A stretch of DNA of 64,000 bases from Acidisoma silvae. Lineage in GTDB: Bacteria > Pseudomonadota > Alphaproteobacteria > Acetobacterales > Acetobacteraceae. This document shows, piece by piece, positions 44,692 through 52,886 of this stretch (positions within the stretch are counted from its first letter, which is position 1; each line of letters begins with the position of its first letter). The notes beneath the pieces are model-generated. The model saw only the letters and a list, made by a program, of their open reading frames with translations, searched no databases and was not told where the DNA came from. The DNA lies in the NCBI RefSeq assembly GCF_020618775.1, contig NZ_JAESVB010000001.1, positions 868,001 to 932,000 of the forward strand, in the 5' to 3' direction. Position numbers and translations under genes: made by a program.

Positions 44692-45839
44692 CGATGATGA
44701 AGACCCAGTCCCTCCACGAATATATCTCGCCGACATCCGAGATCATCGAGGAAGCCCGCGCCGGGCGGATTTTCATTCTCGTCGATGACGAGGACCGTGA
44801 AAACGAAGGCGATCTGGTGATTCCGGCGCAGTTCGCGACGACGGAGGCGATCAATTTCATGGCGCGCCATGCGCGCGGGCTGATCTGCCTCGCCATGACC
44901 GAACGCCGCGTGCATCAGCTCGGCCTGCAATTGATGAGCGCCCATAACCGGTCGCGCCATGCCTCGGCCTTTACGGTCTCGATTGAGGCGCGGCACGGCA
45001 TTTCCACCGGCATTTCGGCGGCCGACCGCGCCCGCACGGTGGCGGTCGCCATCAATTCCGAAAACCCGCGTGAGGAAATCGCGACGCCGGGCCATATCTT
45101 TCCGCTATCGGCGCGCGACGGCGGCAGCCTGGTCCGCGCCGGCCATACGGAAGCGGCGGTCGATATTTCCCGCCTCGCCGGGCTCAATCCGTCGGGCGTC
45201 ATCTGTGAGGTGATGAACGAAGACGGTACCATGGCGCGGCTGCCGGAACTCGTCGCTTTCGCGCAGCGCCATAATATCAAGCTCGGCACCATCGCCGATC
45301 TCATCCAGTACCGCCGCCGCACGGAAAAGCTGGTCAATCGCTCCTACGAGACCTGGAGCAATGATCTGGAGGGCGGCGACTGGGCGGTGAAGGTCTTCGA
45401 GGATCGCCTGACCGGAACCGAGCATCTGGCGCTGGTGAAGGGTGACCTCACCGCGCCGGGGGCCTCTCTGGTACGCGTCCACAGCATCGACCCGGTGACG
45501 GATCTGCTGGGGCCGGGCCATCACGCGCTGGCCGCGTCCAGCCGTGCCATTGCCGAAGCCGGGCGGGGCGTCATCGTTCTGCTGCGGGACAATCAGCCGG
45601 GCGCCGTCGCCCGCAAGCTCGGTCTCAGCGTCGCTGAGCGGGCCGAGGATCATGTGCTCCGCCAATACGGCATCGGCGCGCAGATCCTCATCGACCTTGG
45701 TGTTAAGGATATGATTTTGTTGACTAACCACCCGCGCAGCCTGATTGCGCTGGAAGGCTTCGGCCTCAATATCGTCGACCAGCAGCCCTTCGACGAACAC
45801 GGGCATGTTTCCACGCCGGACGAAGGCGCCCGCTCATGA
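44688..45839 (+). CDS. ribB: DHBP synthase fused to a GTP-cyclohydrolase-II-like domain without zinc ligands (RibBX type)
   Basis: A 383-residue protein. The N-terminal RibB domain (about 1-205) looks active: [37 protein letters not shown] and [13 protein letters not shown]. It makes dihydroxybutanone phosphate from ribulose-5-phosphate. The C-terminal RibA-like domain has [13 protein letters not shown] at about residues 262-274, where active RibA has ESCLTGD-type and RCDC-type zinc cysteines, all absent here. So the second half is probably not a GTP cyclohydrolase. This matches the RibBX variant described in Proteobacteria. The GTG start overlaps ribE, with GGAG eight bases upstream; ATG 44694 is the alternative. 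Confidence 0.92.
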   Translation: MTMMKTQSLHEYISPTSEIIEEARAGRIFILVDDEDRENEGDLVIPAQFATTEAINFMARHARGLICLAMTERRVHQLGLQLMSAHNRSRHASAFTVSIEARHGISTGISAADRARTVAVAINSENPREEIATPGHIFPLSARDGGSLVRAGHTEAAVDISRLAGLNPSGVICEVMNEDGTMARLPELVAFAQRHNIKLGTIADLIQYRRRTEKLVNRSYETWSNDLEGGDWAVKVFEDRLTGTEHLALVKGDLTAPGASLVRVHSIDPVTDLLGPGHHALAASSRAIAEAGRGVIVLLRDNQPGAVARKLGLSVAERAEDHVLRQYGIGAQILIDLGVKDMILLTNHPRSLIALEGFGLNIVDQQPFDEHGHVSTPDEGARS

Positions 45840-46312
45840 GCACCGCTGACGCCGTTCTGGGCGATATCCCCGAGCTGGAAGGCGCGCTGCCTTCCGTCCT
45901 CATCATCACCGCGCCCTATTACAAGCAGGTCGTGGATGGCATGGCCGAGGGCGCGCGCGCCGTGCTCGACAAGATCGAAGCCGAGCATCAGACGGTCGAG
46001 ATCGCCGGCGCCTATGAACTGCCGCAGGCCCTGCGCCTGGCCGCCGCCGCCGAGCGGTTCGACGGTTTCATCGTCATCGGCTGCGTCGTGAAGGGTGAAA
46101 CCGACCATTACGATTTCATCTGCCGCTCGGCCATGGACGGCATCCTGAACGTCGCGCTCGATCACAAGCTGTGCCTGGGTACCGCGCTGCTGACCGTCGA
46201 CACCATCGAACAGGCCGAGGCCCGTTCGGGTGCCGAGCATAACAAGGGCGCGGAAGCGGCCATTGCCATGCTGAAGCAGGTGGCACTCGTCCATCATCTG
46301 GGCCGCATCTGA
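45836..46312 (+). CDS. ribH: 6,7-dimethyl-8-ribityllumazine synthase
   Basis: A 158-residue lumazine synthase that joins dihydroxybutanone phosphate with the ribityl-diaminouracil. Visible are IITAPYYKQVVDGMAEGA, the substrate-site AGAYELPQALRLAA, and IGCVVKGETDHYDFICRSA. It overlaps the upstream gene by ATGA and the downstream nusB by one base (TGATG), a tightly coupled operon. Confidence 0.95.
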   Translation: MSTADAVLGDIPELEGALPSVLIITAPYYKQVVDGMAEGARAVLDKIEAEHQTVEIAGAYELPQALRLAAAAERFDGFIVIGCVVKGETDHYDFICRSAMDGILNVALDHKLCLGTALLTVDTIEQAEARSGAEHNKGAEAAIAMLKQVALVHHLGRI

Positions 46313-46842
46313 TGGCCGGCAAACCGCAGGGGCCGCGTCCGGCGCAGCAGGGGCGCCCGCGCACAGGCGCGCGCGTCGCCGCCGTGCAGGCGCTGTTCCA
46401 GAGCGAGCAGGCCGAGGAAACGGCCGAGACCGTCATCGACCAGTTCACCCGCCATCGCCTTGGCAAGACCGAAAGCAGCGATGGTTTCGAGGAAGGCCGC
46501 GTGACGGACGCGCATGTGCCGCTGTTCAACGCCATCGTGCGTGCCGCCGTGCAGGGGCAGGACCAGATCGACAAGCGCATTGCCGATCATCTGCCGGCGG
46601 AATGGCCCTTCGAACGTCTGGACCCGGTGCTGCGCGCCCTGCTGCGTGCGGCAGCCGCCGAACTCTCCATGACGGACGGTCCGCCGGTGCGGGTCGTCAT
46701 CAATGAATATCTCGACGTCGCGCACGGGTTTTTCCATGGCGACGAGCCCAAGCTTGTGAACGGCCTGCTGGATACCCTGGGCCGTGAGGCTCGTCCGGGC
46801 GAATTCGCGGCTGCGGCGCCTGCGGACCAACCCACGCCGTAA
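46312..46842 (+). CDS. nusB: Transcription antitermination factor NusB
   Basis: A 176-residue all-helical RNA-binding protein: RTGARVAAVQALFQSEQAEE, a central ADHLPAEWPFERLDPVLRALL, and VVINEYLDVAHGFFHGDEPK near the end. It acts with NusA, E and G in antitermination of ribosomal RNA transcription. A short alanine/proline tail follows the domain. Its ATG shares a base with the ribH stop. Confidence 0.94.
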   Translation: MAGKPQGPRPAQQGRPRTGARVAAVQALFQSEQAEETAETVIDQFTRHRLGKTESSDGFEEGRVTDAHVPLFNAIVRAAVQGQDQIDKRIADHLPAEWPFERLDPVLRALLRAAAAELSMTDGPPVRVVINEYLDVAHGFFHGDEPKLVNGLLDTLGREARPGEFAAAAPADQPTP

Positions 46843-46853
46843 GGACCGCGCCT

Positions 46854-47819
46854 GTGACCCCGCCGGCGGAAGGTCTGCCGCCCGAATTCGACCTCATCGG
46901 CCGGCATTTCCGTGCGCTTGCGGGGCCGGCCGCGCTCAATCTGGAAGATGACGCGGCGGTGCTGGCGCCGCCGCGCGGGCGCGAATTGGTGATGGCGGCC
47001 GATACGATGGTCGCCGGCGTGCATTACCTGCCGGACGATCCGGCGGAGGGTGTCGCGCAGAAGCTGCTGCGCGTGAACCTGTCGGACCTCGCCGCCATGG
47101 GGGCCGAGCCGCTGGGCTATCTGCTGACGGTCTCGGCACCCTCCCAGACGCCAGATTCCTGGTTTGCCGGTTTCGCGGCGGGGCTTGGCCGCGATCAGGC
47201 GGAATTCGGCCTCTCCCTGCTCGGGGGTGACACCACCAGCACGCCGGGGCCGGTGACGCTGTCGCTGACCATCATCGGGCATGTGGCGCCCGGTCAGGCG
47301 GTGCGCCGTCGTGGTGCCCGTGCTGGTGACGAGGTCTGGGTCACGGGCACGATCGGCGACGGCGCGCTGGGCCTCGCTGTCTCGCTCGGCAGGCTGGTGG
47401 ACCCGTCCGGCTATCTGCGTCAGCGCTATTGCGTGCCGAACCCGCGTCTCGGCCTGCCTCTGGCCGGTGTCGTGTCATCCGCCATCGACGTTTCGGACGG
47501 GCTGCTTCAGGATCTTGGCCATATCTGCCGCCTGGCGGGATGTGGCGCGGAGATCGAGGCGGCGTCCGTGCCGCTGTCGCCGGCAGCGCGCGCGGCCGGG
47601 CCGGAGTGGTTCGCTGACTGCCTGGGCGGCGGGGATGATTACGAGCTGCTATTGGCCGTGCCGCCTGGGCGCGGTGCGGCGCTGGCCGAGTCCTGTGCGG
47701 CGCTTGGCGTGCCGCTGACCAGGATCGGGCGTTTTGTGACGGGCGACCAGCGCGTGCGCGTTCTCGACGCAGGCGGCCAGCCGATGGCGATCGACCGCCA
47801 CGGCTGGAGCCATTTTTAG
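46854..47819 (+). CDS. thiL: Thiamine-monophosphate kinase
   Basis: A 321-residue ATP-grasp-like kinase of the PurM fold that phosphorylates thiamine monophosphate to the diphosphate. Features are NLEDDAAVLAPPRG, the ATP/metal strand MAADTMVAGVHYL, LSLLGGDTTSTPG and ISAIDVSDGLLQDL-type sequence (here SAIDVSDGLLQD), then GGGDDYELLLAV. It starts at GTG 46854, 11 bases after nusB, and closes the operon. A palindromic element follows 26 bases after its stop. Confidence 0.94.
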   Translation: MTPPAEGLPPEFDLIGRHFRALAGPAALNLEDDAAVLAPPRGRELVMAADTMVAGVHYLPDDPAEGVAQKLLRVNLSDLAAMGAEPLGYLLTVSAPSQTPDSWFAGFAAGLGRDQAEFGLSLLGGDTTSTPGPVTLSLTIIGHVAPGQAVRRRGARAGDEVWVTGTIGDGALGLAVSLGRLVDPSGYLRQRYCVPNPRLGLPLAGVVSSAIDVSDGLLQDLGHICRLAGCGAEIEAASVPLSPAARAAGPEWFADCLGGGDDYELLLAVPPGRGAALAESCAALGVPLTRIGRFVTGDQRVRVLDAGGQPMAIDRHGWSHF

Positions 47820-47845
47820 GGTCTGCGCGGTTTGAGGTTGAAACA

Positions 47846-47875
47846 CCGTCATGCCCGCTTTCGCGGGCATGACGG
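47846..47875. repeat. Perfect palindromic repeat after thiL
   Basis: CCGTCATGCCCGC (47846-47858) pairs perfectly with GCGGGCATGACGG (47863-47875) around TTTC, a 13-base stem. It lies between the convergent thiL and bamE genes and could end transcription from both sides. The bases before it (GGTTTGAGGTTGAAACA) resemble the left arm of the related elements. Confidence 0.75.
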
Positions 47876-47903
47876 CTAGAAAGACTCGTTACAGGCGAGC
47901 TAT

Positions 47904-48452
47904 TTAGAAGCTCGGGCCGCCACCGTTGACGCCGCCGCCGCCGGCATTCGACCCGCCGGTTGTGCCGCTGCCGCCGCTGAAACGGCCGATATTGCCGAAA
48001 AGCTGTTGCAGGATGGAGGCCGAGGCACCCGGCGTCGGCGTCGTGCCCGGCGCCATGCCGACGTTCTTGCTGTCGTCCTTGTTATAGACATTGACCTTCC
48101 GCAGCACGCCGCCCTGGTCGAAGTTCAGCACCACCACGCGCTGTTCCAGCACGCCGGGTAGGCGGCCGACGCGCGGACGGGTGATCTGGCTGATATAGAC
48201 CCAGGCATTGTCGTTGAAGGTCTCGTGCGTCGTCGGCGAGCCAAGCAGCGCCGTCGCATCGGCCTGTGTCGTCGTGCCGGGCGTCAGCTGCTTCAGCGCG
48301 TCATTGTCGATCGGGTCGCCGCGCGTGGTCGACTGAGCCTGGAAGAAACTGCAACCCGCCAGCGGCAGGCCCATGACCAGACAGGCAATGGCGGCAGCGC
48401 GGCGAAAGCTCGTCTGGCGACGCGGCGAAGCAGTTTCGGACACTCGGCTCAT
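47904..48452 (-). CDS. bamE: Outer-membrane assembly lipoprotein BamE
   Basis: A 182-residue lipoprotein with a basic, slightly long leader and lipobox LAGC at about residues 31-34. The BamE (SmpA/OmlA) domain shows LKQLTPGTTTQADATALLGS, TFNDNAWVYIS and VVVLNFDQGGVLRKVNVYN. It is a small subunit of the BAM complex that inserts beta-barrel proteins. Beyond the domain a low-complexity tail rich in Gly, Ser, Thr and Asn (about residues 158-182) is added. The gap 48453-48655 upstream holds divergent promoters I could not resolve. Confidence 0.9.
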   Translation of the reverse strand: MSRVSETASPRRQTSFRRAAAIACLVMGLPLAGCSFFQAQSTTRGDPIDNDALKQLTPGTTTQADATALLGSPTTHETFNDNAWVYISQITRPRVGRLPGVLEQRVVVLNFDQGGVLRKVNVYNKDDSKNVGMAPGTTPTPGASASILQQLFGNIGRFSGGSGTTGGSNAGGGGVNGGGPSF

Positions 48453-48655
48453 TCCTTCGTCTCATCTCCGCTCGGCATCGGGGGCAGGCAGGACGCCAGC
48501 GGCAGAAGCGCCACGGAGACGACATAGAGACCCCGCATCGCAAGCGGGGTGGGTGTCATGCCCCTGATCTGCTGTCAACTCGTCTCGGAAAGGACTATCG
48601 TGATGTTACTCCCGGGCCTGGGTCACTAGGGACCACAGGCTGGCGGGCGAAGCCG

Positions 48656-49183
48656 ATGGATAAAGACCTTCAGACCATGACGCCCGAATTTTCCAGGCCC
48701 CTCCTGGCCGCACAGATCGGCCAGAACGAGACCCTCCGCAATATCGAGGCGACGCCCGAGGAATGCGCGGCCCTCGCCGCGCGGCTCGGCCTCGTCGATC
48801 TTCTCTCCCTGAAGGCGACAATCCGCCTCAACCGAAAGCCGCGCGACGAATTCGTGGCCAGCGGTGAAATCCATGCCAGGGCCACGCGCACCTGCGTCGT
48901 CTCTCTGGAGGATTTCGTCGAGGAGACGGATTTCGCCTTCACCATCCGATTCGTCACCGAAGAACCGGAAATGCCGGACAATCTCGAAGAACTGGCTTTG
49001 GAAGACGGACCGGACGAGGTGGCGTATGACGACGGCACGCTGGATCTGGGGGAAGCAGTGGTGCAGGAATTCGCCCTGTCGCTTTCGCCTTACCCCCGCA
49101 AGCCCGGCATTGTCTTCGAGGAGCTGGACGAGGATTCGGGCAATGCCTTCGCGGCGCTGAAAAAACTGACCTCGCCCAACTAA
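48656..49183 (+). CDS. YceD/DUF177 family protein
   Basis: A 175-residue acidic protein of the DUF177 family, regularly encoded just ahead of rpmF. Family markers are RATRTCVVSLEDF with its single Cys, the acidic middle DEVAYDDGTLDLGEAVVQEF and LSLSPYPRKPG. YceD proteins have been linked to 23S rRNA maturation in some bacteria and plants. Here the rpmF start is 206 bases away, with a possible promoter between, so coupling may be loose. Confidence 0.9.
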   Translation: MDKDLQTMTPEFSRPLLAAQIGQNETLRNIEATPEECAALAARLGLVDLLSLKATIRLNRKPRDEFVASGEIHARATRTCVVSLEDFVEETDFAFTIRFVTEEPEMPDNLEELALEDGPDEVAYDDGTLDLGEAVVQEFALSLSPYPRKPGIVFEELDEDSGNAFAALKKLTSPN

Positions 49184-49337
49184 CGCTCAAAAGGCGGGTG
49201 CGGGGCGCGAGTCGTGCGGCCCGGGGCCTGCCGGCGAGCCAAGGACATGAAAGGGTTGTGCGTGTAATGCACAGCCGGCGCTTGCCGCAGGGGGGTGTCT
49301 CTGCTAATTGCGCCGCCTCACGCCAATCTAAGTCAGT

Positions 49338-49368
49338 TTGACTTCGTCCGAGCGGGCGATGGTCTATT
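49338..49368 (+). promoter_or_regulatory. Possible promoter of rpmF-plsX-fabH
   Basis: TTGACT at 49338-49343 with TCTATT near 49363-49368 and an AGAAAGGGG ribosome site just before the rpmF ATG suggest a promoter, though the spacing is longer than ideal. The TTGACT overlaps the small inverted repeat AAGTCA-GTT-TGACTT (49330-49344). The rest of the 206-base gap after yceD shows nothing I can name. Confidence 0.35.
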
Positions 49369-49389
49369 AACGAGAAAGGGGTTCCGGCG

Positions 49390-49593
49390 ATGGCCGTTCC
49401 CAAAAGAAAAACCTCGCCGTCCCGCCGTGGGATGCGTCGCGCCCACCAGGCTCTGACGGCCCCGAGCTTTGCCGAATGCGGCAATTGCGGCGAGCTGAAG
49501 CGCCCTCACCACGTTTGCAGCCATTGCGGTCATTATGACGGCCGTGAGGTTGTCGGCGCTGGCAAGGCGCTTAAAGGCACGGTCCGCGCCTAA
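49390..49593 (+). CDS. rpmF: 50S ribosomal protein L32
   Basis: A 67-residue basic protein starting [19 protein letters not shown], the standard L32 N-terminus. Two Cys pairs (ECGNCGE and [10 protein letters not shown]) form the zinc-binding form of L32. It lies ahead of plsX, the common bacterial arrangement that ties ribosome supply to membrane lipid synthesis. Confidence 0.97.
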   Translation: MAVPKRKTSPSRRGMRRAHQALTAPSFAECGNCGELKRPHHVCSHCGHYDGREVVGAGKALKGTVRA

Positions 49594-49611
49594 CCGGGCC
49601 CGCGCCGCATC

Positions 49612-50751
49612 GTGTCTTCCTTTCAAGGCATAACCGAAGCGGTCGGGGCGAAGCTCGCCTCCGCGCAGTTCGCCTTGGCGATTGATGCGATGGGCGGGGA
49701 TGATGCGCCGGAGATGGTGGTCGCGGGTCTTGACCTTGCGGCCGAACGCCATCCCGGCGGACGGTTTCTTCTGGTCGGCGACGAAGCCAGGCTGACGCCG
49801 CTGCTCGCGAAGTATAAGCGTGCGCGGGCGGCAAGCACTGTCCGGCATGCGGCGGAATCAGTCACCGGGGATATGAAGCCCACGGTGGCTTTGCGCATGC
49901 GCGACAGTTCCATGCGCCTCGCGATCGACGCGGTGGCGAATGGGGAAGCAAGCGGCGTCGTCTCGGCCGGCAATACCGGCGCGCTGCTGGCGCTCGCTAA
50001 GATCGTCGTCAAGACCCTGCCGGGTATCGACCGCCCGGCCATGGCCGCCACCGTGCCATCGGCACGGGGCGATGTTGTCATGCTCGATCTCGGCGCCAAT
50101 GTTGTCTGCGATACGCGCAACCTCGTCGAATTCGCGGTCATGGGCGAGATGTTCGCCCGCACCGTTCTCGGCATTCCCGAACCCCGCATCGGTCTGCTCA
50201 ATGTCGGCTCCGAGGAGCTGAAGGGTGACGAGCGCCTGCGCCGCGCGGCGGACGTGCTGCGCAGCAGCCATATCGGCGAACGCTTCCACGGTTTCGTTGA
50301 AGGCCATGACATTGCCGCCGGCACGACGGACGTGATCGTGACCGACGGCTTTACCGGCAATGTCGCGCTGAAGACCGGCGAGGGCGCGCTCAAGCTCATG
50401 GGCGGCCTGCTGCGGCAGGTCTTCACCAGCAGCCTTTCCGCCAAGATCGCCTATCTGTTCGCCCGCACCGGCCTGGACCGGCTGCGCGAATGGCTGGACC
50501 CGCGGCGCTACAATGGCGCCGTCATGGTCGGCCTCAACGGCGTCGTCGTGAAATCCCATGGCGGCACAGATGCGCTGGGCTTCGCCCATGCCGTCGATGT
50601 CGCGATGAACATGGTCGAGCACGGTTTTACCGCCGGCATTGCCGATGGGCTGCGCAAGCTCGCCGAGCAGGAAAAGCTGGCGGCCTTGGCCGAGCCGGAT
50701 GCCGATGCCCTGGCTTTGACCGGCGAGCCCCCTCTGGCCGAAGCGAAGTAG
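49612..50751 (+). CDS. plsX: Phosphate acyltransferase PlsX
   Basis: A 379-residue enzyme that makes acyl-phosphate from acyl-ACP for phospholipid synthesis. Family motifs are ALAIDAMGGDDAPEMVVAG, VSAGNTGALLALAKIV, MLDLGANVVCDTRNL, LLNVGSEELKGDE and VTDGFTGNVALKTGEG. The GTG at 49612 gives about 20 residues before the usual start; a later start is possible. It begins 18 bases after rpmF and ends 6 bases before fabH. Confidence 0.95.
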   Translation: MSSFQGITEAVGAKLASAQFALAIDAMGGDDAPEMVVAGLDLAAERHPGGRFLLVGDEARLTPLLAKYKRARAASTVRHAAESVTGDMKPTVALRMRDSSMRLAIDAVANGEASGVVSAGNTGALLALAKIVVKTLPGIDRPAMAATVPSARGDVVMLDLGANVVCDTRNLVEFAVMGEMFARTVLGIPEPRIGLLNVGSEELKGDERLRRAADVLRSSHIGERFHGFVEGHDIAAGTTDVIVTDGFTGNVALKTGEGALKLMGGLLRQVFTSSLSAKIAYLFARTGLDRLREWLDPRRYNGAVMVGLNGVVVKSHGGTDALGFAHAVDVAMNMVEHGFTAGIADGLRKLAEQEKLAALAEPDADALALTGEPPLAEAK

Positions 50752-50757
50752 ACAAAC

Positions 50758-51744
50758 GTGACAGCGCCTATCCGTTCCGTATTGGCAGGGGCCGGCGGCT
50801 TTCTGCCCGGCCGCGTCGTCACCAATGACGAGATGGCGGCCGTCGTCGATACGTCCGACGCCTGGATCCGCGACCGCACCGGCATCCATCAGCGCTACCG
50901 GGCGGAAGGTGCCGAGACCACAACCTCCATGGCCGTTGCGGCCGCGCGCAAGGCGCTGGATGCCGCCGGGGCCAGCCCGGATGATGTCGATCTCATCATC
51001 GTCGGCACCAGCACGCCGGACCAGGCTTTCCCCTCGGTCGCTGTGCGGGTGCAGGCCGCGCTGGGTATTCAGAAAGGCTTCGGCTTCGACGTTTCTGCCG
51101 CCTGCGCCGGCTTCGTCTATGCGCTGTCGATCGCCGATGAAATGATCCGCGCCGGCCGGGCGCGCGGCGCGCTGGTCATCGGCGCGGAAGTCTTCTCCCG
51201 CATCCTCGACTATACCGACCGTGGCACCTGCGTGCTGTTCGGGGATGGCGCGGGCGCGGTGTTTCTGCGCGCCGAGGCCAGCGAAGGCGAGCAGGGCATC
51301 CTGTCCACCCATCTGCATGCCCAAGGGGCGCTCGGCGATATCCTCTATGTCGATGGCGCCATCGGTGTCGCCGACAGTGCCGGCCAGCCGCTGCCGGGCA
51401 AGCTTCACATGAACGGGCGGGAGGTCTTCCGCCATGCCGTGCAGCGCCTGTCGGAAAGCGTGGACGAAGCTTTGGCGCATAACAATCTGGACCGTGGCGC
51501 GGTCGATTGGCTGGTACCCCATCAGGCCAATATTCGAATTATCGAGGGCATGGGCCGCAAGCTCGGCCTGGCGCCGGAACGGGTGGTCATCACCGTTGAC
51601 CGTCATGCCAATACCTCGGCCGCCTCCATCCCGCTGGCGCTGGCTGAAGCCATGGGCGACGGCCGGATTAAGCGTGGTCAGCTGGTGCTGATGGAAGCGC
51701 TTGGCGGCGGCCTGGTTTGGGGATCGGCGCTCGTCCGCATCTAA
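50758..51744 (+). CDS. fabH: Beta-ketoacyl-ACP synthase III
   Basis: A 328-residue thiolase-fold enzyme that starts fatty acid synthesis by joining acetyl-CoA to malonyl-ACP. The catalytic triad is visible: Cys in FDVSAACAGFVYAL, His in WLVPHQANIRII and Asn in DRHANTSAASIP. It starts at GTG 50758, closely behind plsX, in the rpmF-plsX-fabH unit. Confidence 0.96.
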   Translation: MTAPIRSVLAGAGGFLPGRVVTNDEMAAVVDTSDAWIRDRTGIHQRYRAEGAETTTSMAVAAARKALDAAGASPDDVDLIIVGTSTPDQAFPSVAVRVQAALGIQKGFGFDVSAACAGFVYALSIADEMIRAGRARGALVIGAEVFSRILDYTDRGTCVLFGDGAGAVFLRAEASEGEQGILSTHLHAQGALGDILYVDGAIGVADSAGQPLPGKLHMNGREVFRHAVQRLSESVDEALAHNNLDRGAVDWLVPHQANIRIIEGMGRKLGLAPERVVITVDRHANTSAASIPLALAEAMGDGRIKRGQLVLMEALGGGLVWGSALVRI

Positions 51745-51826
51745 GCTTCAGGCTTAACTCCTTCGCGCCATCTCTTCGCCACGGATAAAACATCCGCGCG
51801 CCAAAGCCTTGATGGTGAAGGATTCG

Positions 51827-51854
51827 TTGACAGAGCGGCTGGCAATGCTACCGT
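51827..51854 (+). promoter_or_regulatory. Candidate promoter placing ihfA on a leaderless transcript
   Basis: TTGACA (51827-51832), a 16-base spacer and TACCGT (51849-51854) lie just before the ihfA ATG at 51861. Transcription from here would begin about at the start codon. No ribosome site is seen in TGCGGC ahead of the ATG. The remainder of the gap 51745-51826 shows nothing else. Confidence 0.4.
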
Positions 51855-51860
51855 TGCGGC

Positions 51861-52175
51861 ATGAGCACAGTGACGCGCGCACAGCTGGCCGAGACGATCT
51901 ACGCACAGGTTGGCCTGTCGCGTAACGAATCGGCTGACCTGCTGGAGTCCGTGCTGGAGCGGATATCCACCGCACTTGAGGCAGGTGAATCCGTTAAAAT
52001 CAGTGGCTTCGGAACCTTTTCTGTTCGCCAGAAAGGTCGCCGCATCGGCCGCAACCCCAAAACCGGCGTCGAAGTTCCCATTCTGCCGCGCCGCGTTCTC
52101 GTCTTCCGGCCGAGCCAAGTGCTGAAAGGCACCGTCAATGGCGAAGTCGTTGAGGATGATGGTGCCGATTCGTGA
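51861..52175 (+). CDS. ihfA: Integration host factor alpha subunit
   Basis: A 104-residue DNA-bending protein of the HU/IHF family: [20 protein letters not shown], then the DNA-binding arm [21 protein letters not shown] and [20 protein letters not shown]. The RIGRNP/Pro arm and length fit the alpha subunit. Its position fabH-ihfA-merR is conserved in alphaproteobacteria. Its stop overlaps the MerR gene (GTGA). Confidence 0.95.
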   Translation: MSTVTRAQLAETIYAQVGLSRNESADLLESVLERISTALEAGESVKISGFGTFSVRQKGRRIGRNPKTGVEVPILPRRVLVFRPSQVLKGTVNGEVVEDDGADS

Positions 52176-52774
52176 GTGCCATTCCGCTCCCGCGCGAGGA
52201 TGACGATCACGCCGCCCGCGCCAAACCCAAAAAAGCGCCAACGGCTTTTCGCACAATCAGCGAAGTGGCCGACGATCTTCATATTCCACAGCATGTGCTG
52301 CGCTTCTGGGAAACCAAATTCACTCAGGTGAAGCCGCTGAAGCGCGGCGGTGGCCGCCGCTATTACCGGCCGGACGATGTGGCGCTGCTGCGTCGCATCG
52401 CGCATCTGCTTTATACCCAGGGCTATACCATCAAGGGCGTGCAGCGCCTGCTGCGCGAAGGCGGTGGCCGTCTGGCGGACGATATCCCGCCGCCGCTGCT
52501 CGATGACCAGGATAGCGAGGCTGAAACGGACGGCGAGGCGCTGCTGCTGTCCAGCCAGCCGGCTGAAGAGAGCGAGCCTGTGGCGCCTGTCGCCGCCAGC
52601 CTGCCCTTGCGCTTCATTCCCCGGTCCAGCCAGCCGGCAGGCCATGCCTTGGCTTCCGTTGCGGCCTTGCCGTCCGCCCTGGCGGCGAAGGATGAGGAAG
52701 TCGTGAAGCTGCGCCAGGCGATGACCGAGATGCTGGGCCAGCTTGAGGCATTGCGCGCGCTTCTGGCGCGCTGA
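52172..52774 (+). CDS. MerR-family transcriptional regulator
   Basis: A 200-residue regulator with an N-terminal MerR winged helix (about residues 22-95): [40 protein letters not shown] and [16 protein letters not shown]. The middle is a low-complexity linker, and the C-terminal end ([18 protein letters not shown]) is a probable coiled-coil dimer helix. No metal-binding cysteines are seen. It always follows ihfA in this gene neighbourhood among alphaproteobacteria; its targets are not known to me. Confidence 0.9.
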   Translation: MSAIPLPREDDDHAARAKPKKAPTAFRTISEVADDLHIPQHVLRFWETKFTQVKPLKRGGGRRYYRPDDVALLRRIAHLLYTQGYTIKGVQRLLREGGGRLADDIPPPLLDDQDSEAETDGEALLLSSQPAEESEPVAPVAASLPLRFIPRSSQPAGHALASVAALPSALAAKDEEVVKLRQAMTEMLGQLEALRALLAR

Positions 52775-52886
52775 CGCCCGGTCTTTTGCGCCGATCCACC
52801 GCCCAGCGACGGCAGTGTAACAAAACCTTTCATCGACCAGCCTGACGACGACAGATAAGCCGATAAAAACGGTGGCGGATCGTATC

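Noticed and set aside
49858-51606. 582-codon antisense frame opposite plsX and fabH
   Set aside because: Both plus-strand genes are unmistakable; the antisense product is a composition artefact.
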